From contig CAVQRC010000026.1 of assembly GCA_963715045.1 (NCBI GenBank), forward strand, positions 1-64,000: DNA of 64,000 nucleotides, written 5' to 3'. The notes beneath the pieces were generated by a model. The model searched no databases. It was not told the DNA's origin and saw only the letters and a list, made by a program, of their open reading frames with translations. This DNA comes from CAVQRC01 sp963715045. GTDB taxonomy: Bacteria > Planctomycetota > Planctomycetia > Pirellulales > Lacipirellulaceae. The position numbers were made by a program, and so were the translations under genes. Of the stretch, positions 29,849 to 39,059 are shown piece by piece; within the stretch, counting starts at the first letter, position 1, and every line of letters starts with the position of its first letter.

Positions 29849-30004
29849 GAGCTTTTTCCCGTGAATCCAGGTGCGAAGTGTCCAAAGTGGCCCGGCACGT
29901 CTCTGGCTGTTGCGGGACAGTCTAACAGACCGGATTCCGCCGACGCGAGCTTGATTTGAGGCCTAGGCGGCGCAACCGTGCGGCCCGCCGCAAGCGGATG
30001 TGCC

Positions 30005-31117
30005 CTACCACGAAATCAACGGGGACCTGCCGGCTTTCGAAGGTCGGCGACGTCGCGAGTCCGAGACCCTGCTCACAGGGCGGATGAACGTTTCGACTGG
30101 CGCGACGGCAACGGCCGCCAGCACCGAAGAGATGACCAGGATCAGGACAGTCGGTTCGGGCACTGCCGCGGTTGCCGATCCCGATCCGGCCGCTGCCGCT
30201 CCCGTCGCGAGTCCGAACTGAGTCTGCCAGATCAGAAAGTCGCCGCCATCCACGTCGCCGTCGGCGTCGGCGTCTCCGTCGTTCGGGGCGGCACCCGAAG
30301 CGGTGATGAAGTTGCTCTGCCAGACCAGGAAGTCCTCGCCATCGACGACACCATCCTTGTTGAAGTCGGCGGAAAGATCGCTGACCGCCGTCACACTCCA
30401 GTAATCCAGGTCGGCGGAAATTTCTTCCGCGAATCCCGAGACGCCAAACTGGATCATCGCGGTGCGACTCGGTGTTGCCCGGCCCAGGAAGGGGGCGTTG
30501 AACTGCTCGATGAAGTCGGCCCCGTCAACACTGGTCTCGACGACGTACTGACCGGAATCCTGTTCGGCGTTCTCTGTCCAGCCGACACGGATCACAAGAT
30601 CGCTGCCCGGTGTGAAGTCGAGAACGCGTACCGTGGGCACGAACTCGTAGTTCAAGGAGAGGAACAGCGAGAGTTGATCGGGCGATCCGAAGTCCGAGAT
30701 TTGAAAACTGAACGCATCGAAACTGTCTCCCTGATGGATGAGGTTGACGGTCGACAGACTGGTTTGCCCCAGATTCAGATTCTCCAGGCGAATTTCCTCG
30801 ATGAAGTCACCTGTGCCGAGCGGCCTCTGGAGCCATTCCCGCGCGAGCGGATCTCGCGAGCGGGTGACGAAGAAGTCGAGGGTTCCCCCGCCGACATTGA
30901 ATTCAGCGGCACGCTGACCATCGGCGTAGTGCACCCAGTCGTCGTTCTCGAGACCGGTCGTTTGCTGGACACCGGGGATCGGATTTCCCAACCCATCGGT
31001 CTGGGGGAGGGACGCGAAGCTACCGGTGCCGGAAAACGTCTCCTCGAAGGGCTGGAGCGAATACGCGGCCAGCGGGGGAACCCAGAGCCAGAGGAGGATG
31101 GATAGTGAGCTTCTCAT
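30005..31117 (-). CDS. Exported protein with dockerin-like repeats and PEP-type C-terminus
   Basis: About 370 residues from the ATG at 31117, which begins with a signal peptide (MRSSLSILLWLWVPPLAAYS). The body is beta-rich without a family that I recognise, perhaps a jelly-roll carbohydrate-binding fold (GTLDFFVTRSRDP, VIRVGWTENAEQDSGQYVV). Two calcium loops (DFNKDGVVDGEDFLVWQSNF and DADADGDVDGGDFLIWQTQF) precede VPEPTVLILVISSVLAAVAV. The tail after that helix is unusually long (about 30 basic residues), so the normal short Arg end of PEP-CTERM is displaced, possibly by a late frameshift. The start is 8 bp after the stop of the CHRD gene, so the two form an operon. Confidence 0.78.
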   Translation of the reverse strand: MRSSLSILLWLWVPPLAAYSLQPFEETFSGTGSFASLPQTDGLGNPIPGVQQTTGLENDDWVHYADGQRAAEFNVGGGTLDFFVTRSRDPLAREWLQRPLGTGDFIEEIRLENLNLGQTSLSTVNLIHQGDSFDAFSFQISDFGSPDQLSLFLSLNYEFVPTVRVLDFTPGSDLVIRVGWTENAEQDSGQYVVETSVDGADFIEQFNAPFLGRATPSRTAMIQFGVSGFAEEISADLDYWSVTAVSDLSADFNKDGVVDGEDFLVWQSNFITASGAAPNDGDADADGDVDGGDFLIWQTQFGLATGAAAAGSGSATAAVPEPTVLILVISSVLAAVAVAPVETFIRPVSRVSDSRRRRPSKAGRSPLISW

Positions 31118-31125
31118 GGGGATCG

Positions 31126-31914
31126 TCAATCGACCTGGGTGCGGCGCGTACGACGGCCCACCGCGACCGCAGTCATGGCGACCGCCACCAGCAACCAGGA
31201 CGACGGCTCTGGGACCTGCCGGAGTAGACCGCCGATGGCACCGTTGGGGAAGTCGTTGTCGTGCACCATCAGAAAGAAGTTGCCGCCGAGAAGATCGGAC
31301 GCAACCTGCGAGATCGGGAAGGTGGGCGCGGGGGACTGTGCGGGGTCGGCATCCGCGTCGTCCCACAATCCTCTCACCGTACCGGCCACCGGATTGTAGG
31401 TCATGTCGTCGTCGTCACCACCGCGGGGGATACCAAAGATGTTCAGTACGTGCATCGTTCCGGCCGTATCGCCGACGCCGCACGCGGGGCTTACGCACTG
31501 CCGGACGTCGTGCAGGTGAATCGCCGTCACGTTGTCTCCCTCGTTCCCCATTCCGGGCGTCTGCAGGCCATCGAGATCCAGGCCGTTCAAATGGATGTCG
31601 TAGCTGAGCGTGGTCGCGGCGGGATCGGCGGGTTGCGTGAGGGTGAAGAATGCCATGCCGGTGGCGGGATCGGTGGACGCATTCACACCTGCGGCAATGA
31701 CGTTGGCACTCGAAAGCTCAGCGACGAAATGCGTGACGGTTTGGGCCGCGACGAGAGTCGGCCGGGCCACGAAGGCAACCGCGAGTAAAGCGGCTGCGTA
31801 TCGCAGGTTCAGGTGATTGAAGATCTTAGAGCCGATTCCAGAATTGGCCGGAGCGACCGAATTCCCCGGCCGTGGGAGACGTTCACTGTGATTTAGGGAT
31901 AGGTACTTAGGCAT
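31126..31914 (-). CDS. CHRD-domain PEP-CTERM protein, start overlapped by an 80-bp repeat
   Basis: The mature part is a CHRD domain: SSANVIAAGVNASTDPATG, ATTLSYDIHLNGLD and a histidine-containing strand NVTAIHLHDV. CHRD domains occur in chordin and in many bacterial surface proteins; their role is not established. It ends in VPEPSSWLLVAVAMTAVAVG-RRTRR, a standard PEP-CTERM signal. The only ATG in frame is at 31914, with AAAGGAAAA upstream. Between it and the signal peptide (LRYAAALLAVAFVARPTLV) lie about 30 residues encoded entirely by repeat copy C. The protein would therefore start with a repeat-derived extension, or use an unseen non-ATG start. The next gene is 8 bp downstream. Confidence 0.78.
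   Translation of the reverse strand: MPKYLSLNHSERLPRPGNSVAPANSGIGSKIFNHLNLRYAAALLAVAFVARPTLVAAQTVTHFVAELSSANVIAAGVNASTDPATGMAFFTLTQPADPAATTLSYDIHLNGLDLDGLQTPGMGNEGDNVTAIHLHDVRQCVSPACGVGDTAGTMHVLNIFGIPRGGDDDDMTYNPVAGTVRGLWDDADADPAQSPAPTFPISQVASDLLGGNFFLMVHDNDFPNGAIGGLLRQVPEPSSWLLVAVAMTAVAVGRRTRRTQVD
31828..31907 (+). repeat. 80-bp inverted-end repeat, copy C, inside the CHRD gene start
   Basis: Ends are AGAGCCGATTCCA and TTTAGGGATAGGTACT. The centre is CGACCGAATTCCCCGGCCGT and then GGGAGACGTTCACT. It keeps the frame open between the ATG at 31914 and the signal-peptide codons of the CHRD protein. Confidence 0.85.
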
Positions 31915-31997
31915 GGATGCTGTTTTCCTTTCATTCTTGCCGTCAGCAGTAGCGTGTCCTGCAAGTTGAGGTTCTTGAGAGGTCAGAGTTCAGTTTA

Positions 31998-32076
31998 CAT
32001 TCGATCCCACAATTAACTTCAGCTGCCGAATTCCCCGGCCGTGGGACACGTTCACTCAGGTTCTGGGACAGAATCT
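31998..32076 (+). repeat. 80-bp inverted-end repeat, copy D, at the 3' end of a PEP-CTERM gene
   Basis: The left end is TTCGATCCCACAA, the centre CCGAATTCCCCGGCCGTGGG, and the right end TTCTGGGACAGAATCT. It overlaps the last codons and stop (32056) of the leftward PEP-CTERM gene and lies only 90 bp from copy C, in the same orientation. Confidence 0.85.
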
Positions 32077-33022
32077 CAGGCGGACGAGTTGGTGTTGCAG
32101 ATGAAATCGCGGGCGGAAACCGCGTCCCACTCCGGCGGACGCGAGCACAAGCATTACCATCGACGCGGCTGCCGCGGGCTCGGGTACGGCTGCCGCGGAT
32201 GAGGCCCCTCCCGCCGGGGTCCCAAATCCCTGTTGCCAGAGGAGAAAATCGTTGCCATCGACATCGCCGTCTCCATCGGCGTCACCGCTTACCCGCCCCG
32301 CATGTGGCGACGGAAAATTCGCCTGCCAGGTAAGGAAATCGTCGCCGTCCACACGGCCGTCGAGATCGAAGTCCGCCGGCAGGGCGAGGCGTTCGGAGGC
32401 ATTCAACAGGTTGATCGCCGCTTGTATTTCGGCGGGCTCATATTGCATGAGGGGGTCGTGAATAAAGCGGACGGGGATCGGATCGGTGGAAACATACCCG
32501 GGTGAGGCGAGGCGTACATCGAATCCATACACACCGTGCGGCGCGTGGGCGGGCGTCAGCACAAACTTCCCATCCGCATCCCAGCCGGGAATCACGTTGT
32601 CGTAGGTGCCCCACAGCATTCCGACCTGCAACGCCGAGGATGAGTCGACGCGGTACGAGGGGACGGGACTGCTGTTCGGTCGCCCGAAGTTGTCGCTCCT
32701 GGGGCTCAGAACCTCGATGTGGGCAACAGCCGGCTGAACTTCCGTGGGCGTCGCGAACACCAGGCCCGAGACGACTCTCGAAGAGAATCTGCGACTCATC
32801 GGGCAACCCGTTGCCTGGATTCGCGACTCCAATGCTGGGACTCGTCGCGACGTTGAAACCGGCCAACGACTCAAAGCGGCCGTAGTCGAAGGTCCCCACC
32901 GTGTAGAGCGTATTGGTGGACGTGTCGGCGAACAGATTAATTGGGATCCCGTGTGCGAAGGCCGTCGACGAGCTGACGCTCACCGCGGCCAGCCACAGGG
33001 CAACTCGGTGGATAGTTCGCAT
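32056..33022 (-). pseudogene. PEP-CTERM protein with dockerin-like repeats, one frameshift
   Basis: The start at 33022 encodes a signal peptide (MRTIHRVALWLAAVSVSSS). The frame changes near 32778, after QILFESR, and continues with VVSGLVFATPTEVQ. The body has an undefined beta-rich fold (GMLWGTYDNVIPGWDADG). It is followed by two calcium loops (DFDLDGRVDGDDFLTWQANF and DADGDGDVDGNDFLLWQ) and a PEP-CTERM-type tail, VPEPAAAASMVMLVLASAGVG. The last few residues and the stop codon are supplied by repeat copy D. One base restores about 320 residues. It belongs with the three neighbouring PEP-CTERM genes but has its own upstream region. Confidence 0.78.
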
Positions 33023-33069
33023 GGTGCCTGCTTAACTTCTGTTCCCCTGCAGCGTGACCGAACTGTGAC

Positions 33070-34206
33070 TCAACCGCCGCCTTCAACAATCTTGACCTTG
33101 GGTAGTTTTCTTTTCAAAGCCCGGATCGTGGACTCGCCGACTGGCGTTCCCCGCAAATCAATGAATTTCAGCGAGGCCACGTCGCCGAGGGCCTCGGCTC
33201 CTTCGTCTCCGACCATCGTATTCCACAGATTGATCCACTGCAGCCGGGGCAGTCCTGCCAGCGCCTGCACCCCCTCATCGCTGACGAACGTCTCACTCAA
33301 ATCGAGTTTGGTGAGTTCCTTCATGTCCTGGAGATGGTGCAGACCGGAATCCCCTACGTACGTTCCGCGGAGATTGAGAATTCGCATGTTGGTCAGGCCA
33401 GCAAGGTTGGCAAGCCCTTCCCCGTCGATCGGAGCCCGGAGCAGATTCAGATCATTCAGCTCTTTGAGATCCGCCAGCCCCGCCAGCCCGTCGTTGGTGA
33501 GCTGGGTATCTTCGAGCGCCAGTCCTTTGAGGCCCTTAAGCTTGGCGATCGATTTCATTCCCTCGTCGGAAACGGCACTGCTGCGAAGTTTGAGCGCTAC
33601 CAGCGAGGGAAGATCCGAGATATGGACCAGGCCGGCGTTGGTGATCGAGCAGCCGCGAATGTCGAGCAGCCGCAACTTCTTGCAGCCTGACAGTCGCTTG
33701 AGCCCGTCATCCGTGATCCGCGTGTAAAGCAGCTTGAGATAGGTCAGCTTGGGGAGGGCCGCGACGTGCGACATCGCTTCGTTGGTGAGCTGCGCACTGC
33801 GGTGCAGGTCGAGCCCCTTGAGGCGTTTGAGACCGGTGAGCCGAGCGATGCCCGCATCGGTGATCTGCGTGTTCTTGAGCTCGAGGTTTGTCAGTTTATT
33901 GAGCTTCGCGATCGCTCCAGCACTGGCATCCGTAATGCCGGCGCCCCACAGGCGAAGGTCCCGCCACTGATCTGTCTGGCAAATCATCGCGACGTCCTCG
34001 TCGGTGGCCGGGCGCTCGTCGAGATTGATGCCGATGATCTGGCCCTCGCCATCTTTGAGGAGTTCGCCGCCAAGGGCCTGGACACGGGTGATCACGTCTT
34101 CGGAGACGGCCGCGGAGGCTGGCCGCCAGATTGCGAGGCTGAAAGAGGTCATAGCGGCGAGAACCAGCACCGAAGACCTGGAAAAAGCGAGAGTCGACAG
34201 TTGCAT
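33070..34206 (-). CDS. Exported leucine-rich repeat protein
   Basis: A 378-residue protein starting at ATG 34206 (CACGGGGAACC upstream) with a signal peptide (SRSSVLVLAAMTSFSLAIW). From about residue 75 it consists of eleven or so 24-25-residue leucine-rich repeats of the type LTNLELKNTQITDAGIARLTG and LNLRGTYVGDSGLHHLQDM. This is the bacterial cysteine-free LRR class abundant in planctomycetes. LRR solenoids bind proteins; the target is unknown. Its start is 245 bp from the divergent gene at 34451. It lies next to the PEP-CTERM cluster but has no sorting signal itself. Confidence 0.85.
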   Translation of the reverse strand: MQLSTLAFSRSSVLVLAAMTSFSLAIWRPASAAVSEDVITRVQALGGELLKDGEGQIIGINLDERPATDEDVAMICQTDQWRDLRLWGAGITDASAGAIAKLNKLTNLELKNTQITDAGIARLTGLKRLKGLDLHRSAQLTNEAMSHVAALPKLTYLKLLYTRITDDGLKRLSGCKKLRLLDIRGCSITNAGLVHISDLPSLVALKLRSSAVSDEGMKSIAKLKGLKGLALEDTQLTNDGLAGLADLKELNDLNLLRAPIDGEGLANLAGLTNMRILNLRGTYVGDSGLHHLQDMKELTKLDLSETFVSDEGVQALAGLPRLQWINLWNTMVGDEGAEALGDVASLKFIDLRGTPVGESTIRALKRKLPKVKIVEGGG

Positions 34207-34450
34207 CGTGGTTCCCCGTGGTAGGTAGAGCGGGTCTTTGCGCGGTGGCCTGAGCATCACCGTTAGCGTACCCGTGGAACATCCGAGCGGCAATTGTCGA
34301 CCTGATGCCGCTTCGGGACGGTCCGGCTGGTTGGCGGGCGAATCGCCCGCGGCGGCCCTGGCGTCGCGGTTGCGTGAGGTCCGGGATGCACCGATAATTC
34401 GGGGGTTTCGCAGCGACTCGAACCCCTGGACGGACAGTTCCGATCTCAGC

Positions 34451-35671
34451 ATGACCAAGATCTTCAGCGAGCTCGATTCGAACCGCAGTGAGCCGGACAC
34501 GCTGTTCGACAAGCTCGCCCAACAACTCGCCGAGGCGGGAAAAATCCACGAACTATTCGACGCACGGCTGATGCAGTGCCGCCACCAACTGGGGTTACCA
34601 CTCGATCGCCGGGGCGGCCTGGATGAACTGGCCGAACCACTTCGTTCCCAGGTCGAAGAGGCTTATCTGGAAGCCTGCCGGGAAGTCGGCCAGTTGTTCG
34701 TCGAGTCGAACAGTTACCGCGAGGCATGGATGTATCTGCGGCCGACCGGAGACAAGGAACGCATTCGAACGGCACTGGAGCGCACCGTCGCGACGGAGGA
34801 AAACATCGAGGAACTGATCGAAGTGGCGTTGCACGAGGGAGTCGCGCCCGAGCGGGGAATCGCCTGGATGCTGGGGCATTACGGCACCTGCAACTCGATT
34901 AGCACGTTTGAGGGGATTGCCGGACAACTGACGGCCGACGACCAGCAGCGTTGTGCGACGGTACTGGTCAAGCATCTTTATCAGGAACTTCGAGCCAACG
35001 TGCTGGCCCATATCGAGCGACAGCAAGCCGAGGCTGCTGGCAAGGAGGACTCACGCGGATCGATCGCTGCGGAGACCGATCTATCGGAGGCCGATCTGGC
35101 GGCATTGCTGGAAGGTCGCGCGTGGCTGTTTCAGAACGAGAGCTATCACATTGACACGTCTCACCTGGCCGCAACCGTTCGATTCGCGCGGCTGGTGACG
35201 GACCCGCAGGTGTTGCAGTTGGCGCTCGAGATGACGGAATACGGCCGGCGGCTGGCACGCATCCATCAGTATCCGGGTGAGGAACCGTTCGTCGATGTGT
35301 TTCCGAGCCACCGCCTGTTCTTCTCGGCGACGCTCGGCGAGCGGATCGATGAAGCGGTGCGGTTCTTCGCAAAAAAGGCGGATGAAGTCCCGGTCGAGGA
35401 GTTTGGCACCGGCGCGATCGAAGCGTATTTGATTCTGCTGACGCGACTGGGGCGCGACGACGACGCGTTGGCGGAAACCATACGGCTGGTCCCGAAGGGC
35501 GTCAGTCTGTCATCCTACGCTCCCTCGAGCCTCGACCTGGCACGGCGGAGCGGCGCATGGGACCGCTATCTGCAGTACGCCCACGACCGCGACGACCCGA
35601 TCGCGTACGCCGCAGGGCTGATCGAATCCGCGGTGGCGGCGGTCTCGGTCGGCCCGACTCCGGCGAGTTGA
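34451..35671 (+). CDS. Conserved planctomycete protein, helical repeats
   Basis: A 406-residue cytosolic, strongly alpha-helical protein. The ATG at 34451 is preferred because the 71 upstream in-frame residues overlap the promoter region of the LRR gene and look non-coding. Paired-helix segments such as EEAYLEACREVGQLFVESNSYREAWMYL and ALERTVATEENIEELIEVALHEG suggest a TPR-like solenoid, without a strict TPR consensus. DVFPSHRLFFSATLGERIDEA may be a conserved core. No catalytic motif was recognised. It converges on the anti-sigma gene 131 bp downstream and appears to be monocistronic. Confidence 0.75.
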   Translation: MTKIFSELDSNRSEPDTLFDKLAQQLAEAGKIHELFDARLMQCRHQLGLPLDRRGGLDELAEPLRSQVEEAYLEACREVGQLFVESNSYREAWMYLRPTGDKERIRTALERTVATEENIEELIEVALHEGVAPERGIAWMLGHYGTCNSISTFEGIAGQLTADDQQRCATVLVKHLYQELRANVLAHIERQQAEAAGKEDSRGSIAAETDLSEADLAALLEGRAWLFQNESYHIDTSHLAATVRFARLVTDPQVLQLALEMTEYGRRLARIHQYPGEEPFVDVFPSHRLFFSATLGERIDEAVRFFAKKADEVPVEEFGTGAIEAYLILLTRLGRDDDALAETIRLVPKGVSLSSYAPSSLDLARRSGAWDRYLQYAHDRDDPIAYAAGLIESAVAAVSVGPTPAS

Positions 35672-35802
35672 AGCAGGTCGTTCGCAGCACGAAAATGGGG
35701 TCTTGAACAGACTCCGCGAGTGTCTCCGCCGTCCATCTTCGGCATCTCACAGCGGCGTGGGCGACCAGCGTGTGGGAGAAGACCGGCGGGGTCGTGCCGC
35801 GG

Positions 35803-37305
35803 TCAGGGTGGCGGCACGTGCTGCGGCGGAACTGGCGCCTCGAGGCGGCCATTGCGATTCAGACCGGGGCGTCGCGGCACTGGCCCGCGATCCGAGGTCG
35901 ACGGCGGATTGCGTTCGCTCCCCCGACGATTCACACGTTCGCGAGGAGGGAACGACCTGACGCTTGTCTCGCCAAGCACGCGGGCTCGATGCATCATCAA
36001 CTCGTTACGCATTTGCGGAAGCGGCATCGCGAGCAGCTCTTCCCGATCCTCATTCGTGAGATGGCTACTGGCGAAGTACTCCTCGAGTTCTTCTTCCGAC
36101 ATGTTGCCGCTGGGGCGAAAAGCCTGCGTGATCCAGCTCATCAGGGTCCGTGCCCTGTCTTCGCTGCGAAGTTGCATGAACCGCTTCTCGCGTTCCTTCC
36201 CGAGGACTTCGAACACTTCCCGGGCGAGAGCCCGCAGTTCGCCAGCCCCCGGCCCCCACAGGCGTTCGTTCAGCGGTCGACCCAGGCGTTGCATCCGCCG
36301 TTGAGATTCGAGCCAACGACGGGCGAGTTCGTCTTTGTCTTTGATCTGGCTGAGTTCACTGCGGCCGAGCGATTCGCGACGATTCCAGAGAAACTCTGTG
36401 AATACATCGCGAAGCTGTTGCGCCTCGGAGAGCGTAATTCGATGCAGCGACTCGGCCTGATCCCGGCGAATCAAGCGACGAATCATCTGGATCCGCTGCT
36501 GAGCGTCGCAGCTTCGCAACTCGGCCCGCTCACCTGCAGTCCGGGACTTTAGCCAGCGGCCATATTGATCGACCAGGGTCATCAGCGCTTCGCTCTCGTC
36601 GGCGGCGACCAGCGAATTGTGAATCTGTCGCAACTCGTTGCGACGATCCTCCGAGAGCTGCCGATAGCGAGACAAATTTCGCGCCAGCGCAGCCTGTTCG
36701 GCGAGGTCGAGGTTGGCGATGCGAAGGCGTCTGGCAGCGTCGTCAGGCGGATCGATCGGGCGATTGGCAGGGGATTCGACCTGCTGCTGGTCGGCTACCC
36801 AATTGCTGAGGAAATTCCGGACGAAGCGATCCTGGTGGATTTCCCGGAGGAACTGCCCGTCCGGGATCTCGGCATAGACCCCCAACCGCTCAACGATCGG
36901 CAGGTTAGCAACGAGGTCTTCGTCGGGGTCGCCGACGACGACTTCCATCGCGGCGAACCCGACCACTAACGCAATCGCGAATGCCGTGACCAGCAGCAGC
37001 CACCGCTTTCGCTGCAGGGCGGGTAGAGCGGCAGTCAGCGTATCGTATTGATCGCGGACCTCACTGGTGACGATTTCCAAGGTCGTCTTTGCGAAGTCCT
37101 CCGTCGCCGTGGTATTGGGAAGTTGGTCGAGGGCATCCCAGACGCGGGTCATCACGTGCAATTCATTCCGAAACTGTTCGTTCGTGCGGACTCGCTGCTC
37201 GATGGTGGCCGACTCGGCGGGCGGGAGTTCGCCGTCGAGATAGGCGACCAAAGCCTCGCGGTCTTCGGGGGGGAGCGGCGGTTGCGGGGGGCCTTGGGGA
37301 GTCAT
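35803..37305 (-). CDS. Long membrane anti-sigma factor
   Basis: A 500-residue protein. The N-terminal EALVAYLDGELPPAESATIEQRVRTNEQ helix pair resembles the sigma-binding part of anti-sigma factors, without zinc ligands. One membrane helix (about 102-120, WLLLVTAFAIALVVGFAAM) separates it from a very long outside part of about 380 residues, rich in charged helices (LRIANLDLAEQAALARNLSRYRQ) and ending in a Pro/Arg-rich tail. Its ATG overlaps the stop of the sigma gene by 4 bp, so they are translated together. The large exterior domain presumably senses a signal; what it senses is unknown. Confidence 0.8.
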   Translation of the reverse strand: MTPQGPPQPPLPPEDREALVAYLDGELPPAESATIEQRVRTNEQFRNELHVMTRVWDALDQLPNTTATEDFAKTTLEIVTSEVRDQYDTLTAALPALQRKRWLLLVTAFAIALVVGFAAMEVVVGDPDEDLVANLPIVERLGVYAEIPDGQFLREIHQDRFVRNFLSNWVADQQQVESPANRPIDPPDDAARRLRIANLDLAEQAALARNLSRYRQLSEDRRNELRQIHNSLVAADESEALMTLVDQYGRWLKSRTAGERAELRSCDAQQRIQMIRRLIRRDQAESLHRITLSEAQQLRDVFTEFLWNRRESLGRSELSQIKDKDELARRWLESQRRMQRLGRPLNERLWGPGAGELRALAREVFEVLGKEREKRFMQLRSEDRARTLMSWITQAFRPSGNMSEEELEEYFASSHLTNEDREELLAMPLPQMRNELMMHRARVLGETSVRSFPPRERVNRRGSERNPPSTSDRGPVPRRPGLNRNGRLEAPVPPQHVPPP

Positions 37306-38078
37306 CGAGGATCGCCGTATTGCGGGGGAGGTGTCGGGTTCGGGGAGGGCTCGAAGGCCGCATCGAGGGCGACTCCGGCGGTCAGATACGGCTGGAGCAC
37401 TTCGCGGAGATTCGCGCGTGCCCGCGTCAGCAGCGACTTGATCGCGGGGATCGACATCTCCATCACTTCACCGATTTCGGCATAGCTGAGGTGTTCGAAC
37501 TTGTTCAGCAGCACGGCCATCCGCTGCCGTTCAGCGAGACCCTGCACGGCCACCTGGACGACATCGCGAAGCTCGGCCCGGTCAAGTTGCCGCGTGGGCA
37601 TCAGCGCCGAAGCGTCCAGCGCGGCCGCTTCGAGCGGTTGTGCCCCAAGCGGGCCGCTGCGATCGCTGGCGAGGTTGATTTCTCTGCGGCGCGAGAGCGA
37701 ACGCAGGGCGTTGGAAGCCACGTTATTGGCGATCGTGAATAACCACGTGGAAAACTTGGAGCCGGGGATGTAGCGTTTACGGGCTCGATAGATGCGGAGA
37801 AACACATCCTGGGCGAGATCTTCGGCAAGATCCTGTCGACCCACAAGATGCGTCAACAGACCGACCAACCGGTTCTGGTACCGGAGCATCAGTTCCTCGA
37901 ACGCCGCGGCGTCATCGTCCCGGACGCGCAGCATCAGCCGCACGTCGGGATCCGACAGGGTGTACCGTTCGGCTGTCGTATCGCTGATCGCCAATCGCCG
38001 CTTCCGGGGGTTGCATCGGGGAGCGAATGCCCAAGAACGGTCCGCCGGTGACCAGTCTACGCGAGACTCTGCCGGCAA
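37302..38078 (-). CDS. ECF-type RNA polymerase sigma factor
   Basis: Region 2 is clear: FEELMLRYQNRLVGLLTHLVG, EDLAQDVFLRIYRARKRY and FSTWLFTIANNVASNALR. Region 4 contains LAERQRMAVLLNKFEHLSYAEIGEVMEMSIPAIKSLLTRARANLRE, a standard helix-turn-helix. A Pro-rich tail follows. The drawn start (38078) adds about 40 residues before the sigma domain (ISDTTAERYTLSDPDVRLML); some of this may be untranslated, but no better start codon is visible before region 2. The downstream gene encodes its probable membrane anti-sigma factor, overlapping by 4 bp. Confidence 0.88.
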   Translation of the reverse strand: MPAESRVDWSPADRSWAFAPRCNPRKRRLAISDTTAERYTLSDPDVRLMLRVRDDDAAAFEELMLRYQNRLVGLLTHLVGRQDLAEDLAQDVFLRIYRARKRYIPGSKFSTWLFTIANNVASNALRSLSRRREINLASDRSGPLGAQPLEAAALDASALMPTRQLDRAELRDVVQVAVQGLAERQRMAVLLNKFEHLSYAEIGEVMEMSIPAIKSLLTRARANLREVLQPYLTAGVALDAAFEPSPNPTPPPQYGDPR

Positions 38079-38153
38079 GGCCAGTTGGGTGCCTGGTACA
38101 GGATTGAACCCCGCCGAAACGCGAGAGTTTCTCCCCGACGGAAGCGGGTCTCG

Positions 38154-38918
38154 CTACAGAAAGCTATCCAGCAGCAGGCGGATCTTCCGCATTTCGCCCC
38201 GATGATCGACACCCTCGATCTCTTTCATGTTGACACACAAGGCGCGACGATAGTTGAGCTTCCAGAGCTGAGAAATCAGGCGGCTGTACTCGACTTCCCC
38301 CTGCCCGACCCGGACCTGGAACTCGTCTTTCTTGGTGTCTCGGAGGTGGACGTGCACCACGTGGGGGAGCACCTTGTCGAACGACCGCCCCTGGTGCGGC
38401 CCGAAGATGTAATGACTCGGATCGAGCGTCAGCCCGAGGCCCTTGACCGTGGTGCACAGGCCGGCCGCCGTGTCGGGATCCTGCGTCATGCAACCGGTCT
38501 CGGTTTTCAGGGCCACGACCGCACCCTCGAACGAGGCAATTCGCACGAGTTCCTGGAGGCGTTCGATTTCCGCGTTGTAGGGAGTTCCAAGCTCAGCTGA
38601 AGGGACGACGAGGGCCACGATCTTGGTCGCTTTGGCGAGTTTGCAGCAGGCCGCGAACTGTTCGAAGTAGTCCTCCGCCTGCGTGGCGGCGATATCGAGG
38701 CTCAAGGCGGCCAATGCCAGGCGATGGTTGCCGCGGAGCAACTCGTAGGCACGATTGGGATCCTCAAGTGCCAGCGAGGGTGACAACTGTCCCGCTTCGT
38801 GCAAGGCAACTTCGACCGCGGTGTACTCGAGGTCAACGAGAGTCTGAAATGCATCCGACAAAGGCATGTCAGGGAAACATTCGGTCGAAGCGCAGACGAA
38901 CACAGCTGTCAACTCCAT
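38154..38918 (-). CDS. Sugar phosphate isomerase/epimerase-like TIM-barrel protein
   Basis: A 254-residue protein of the xylose isomerase-like (AP endonuclease 2) TIM-barrel superfamily. Typical strand ends include YTAVEVALH (first strand), KIVALVVPSAELGTPYN, VVALKTETGCM, LGLTLDPSHYIFGP and HVVHVHLRDTKKDEFQVRVGQG; the acid and histidine residues there form the metal site. Such enzymes isomerise or epimerise sugars or inositols in the cytosol; the substrate cannot be told from sequence. It is a single leftward gene, 75 bp from the sigma factor start. Confidence 0.8.
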   Translation of the reverse strand: MELTAVFVCASTECFPDMPLSDAFQTLVDLEYTAVEVALHEAGQLSPSLALEDPNRAYELLRGNHRLALAALSLDIAATQAEDYFEQFAACCKLAKATKIVALVVPSAELGTPYNAEIERLQELVRIASFEGAVVALKTETGCMTQDPDTAAGLCTTVKGLGLTLDPSHYIFGPHQGRSFDKVLPHVVHVHLRDTKKDEFQVRVGQGEVEYSRLISQLWKLNYRRALCVNMKEIEGVDHRGEMRKIRLLLDSFL

Positions 38919-39059
38919 TCCAAGAGTGTCAAATCGTTGACGTGCAGGGAGTGGCGTACTTTACCGGCTTTACCGGGCGTGTGGCAACACCGGGAATGTG
39001 GGTGCTAGCGTTGGCGTGTGTTTGAAGACGGTGCGAGCTGCCTCATTGATTGCTGCCGG

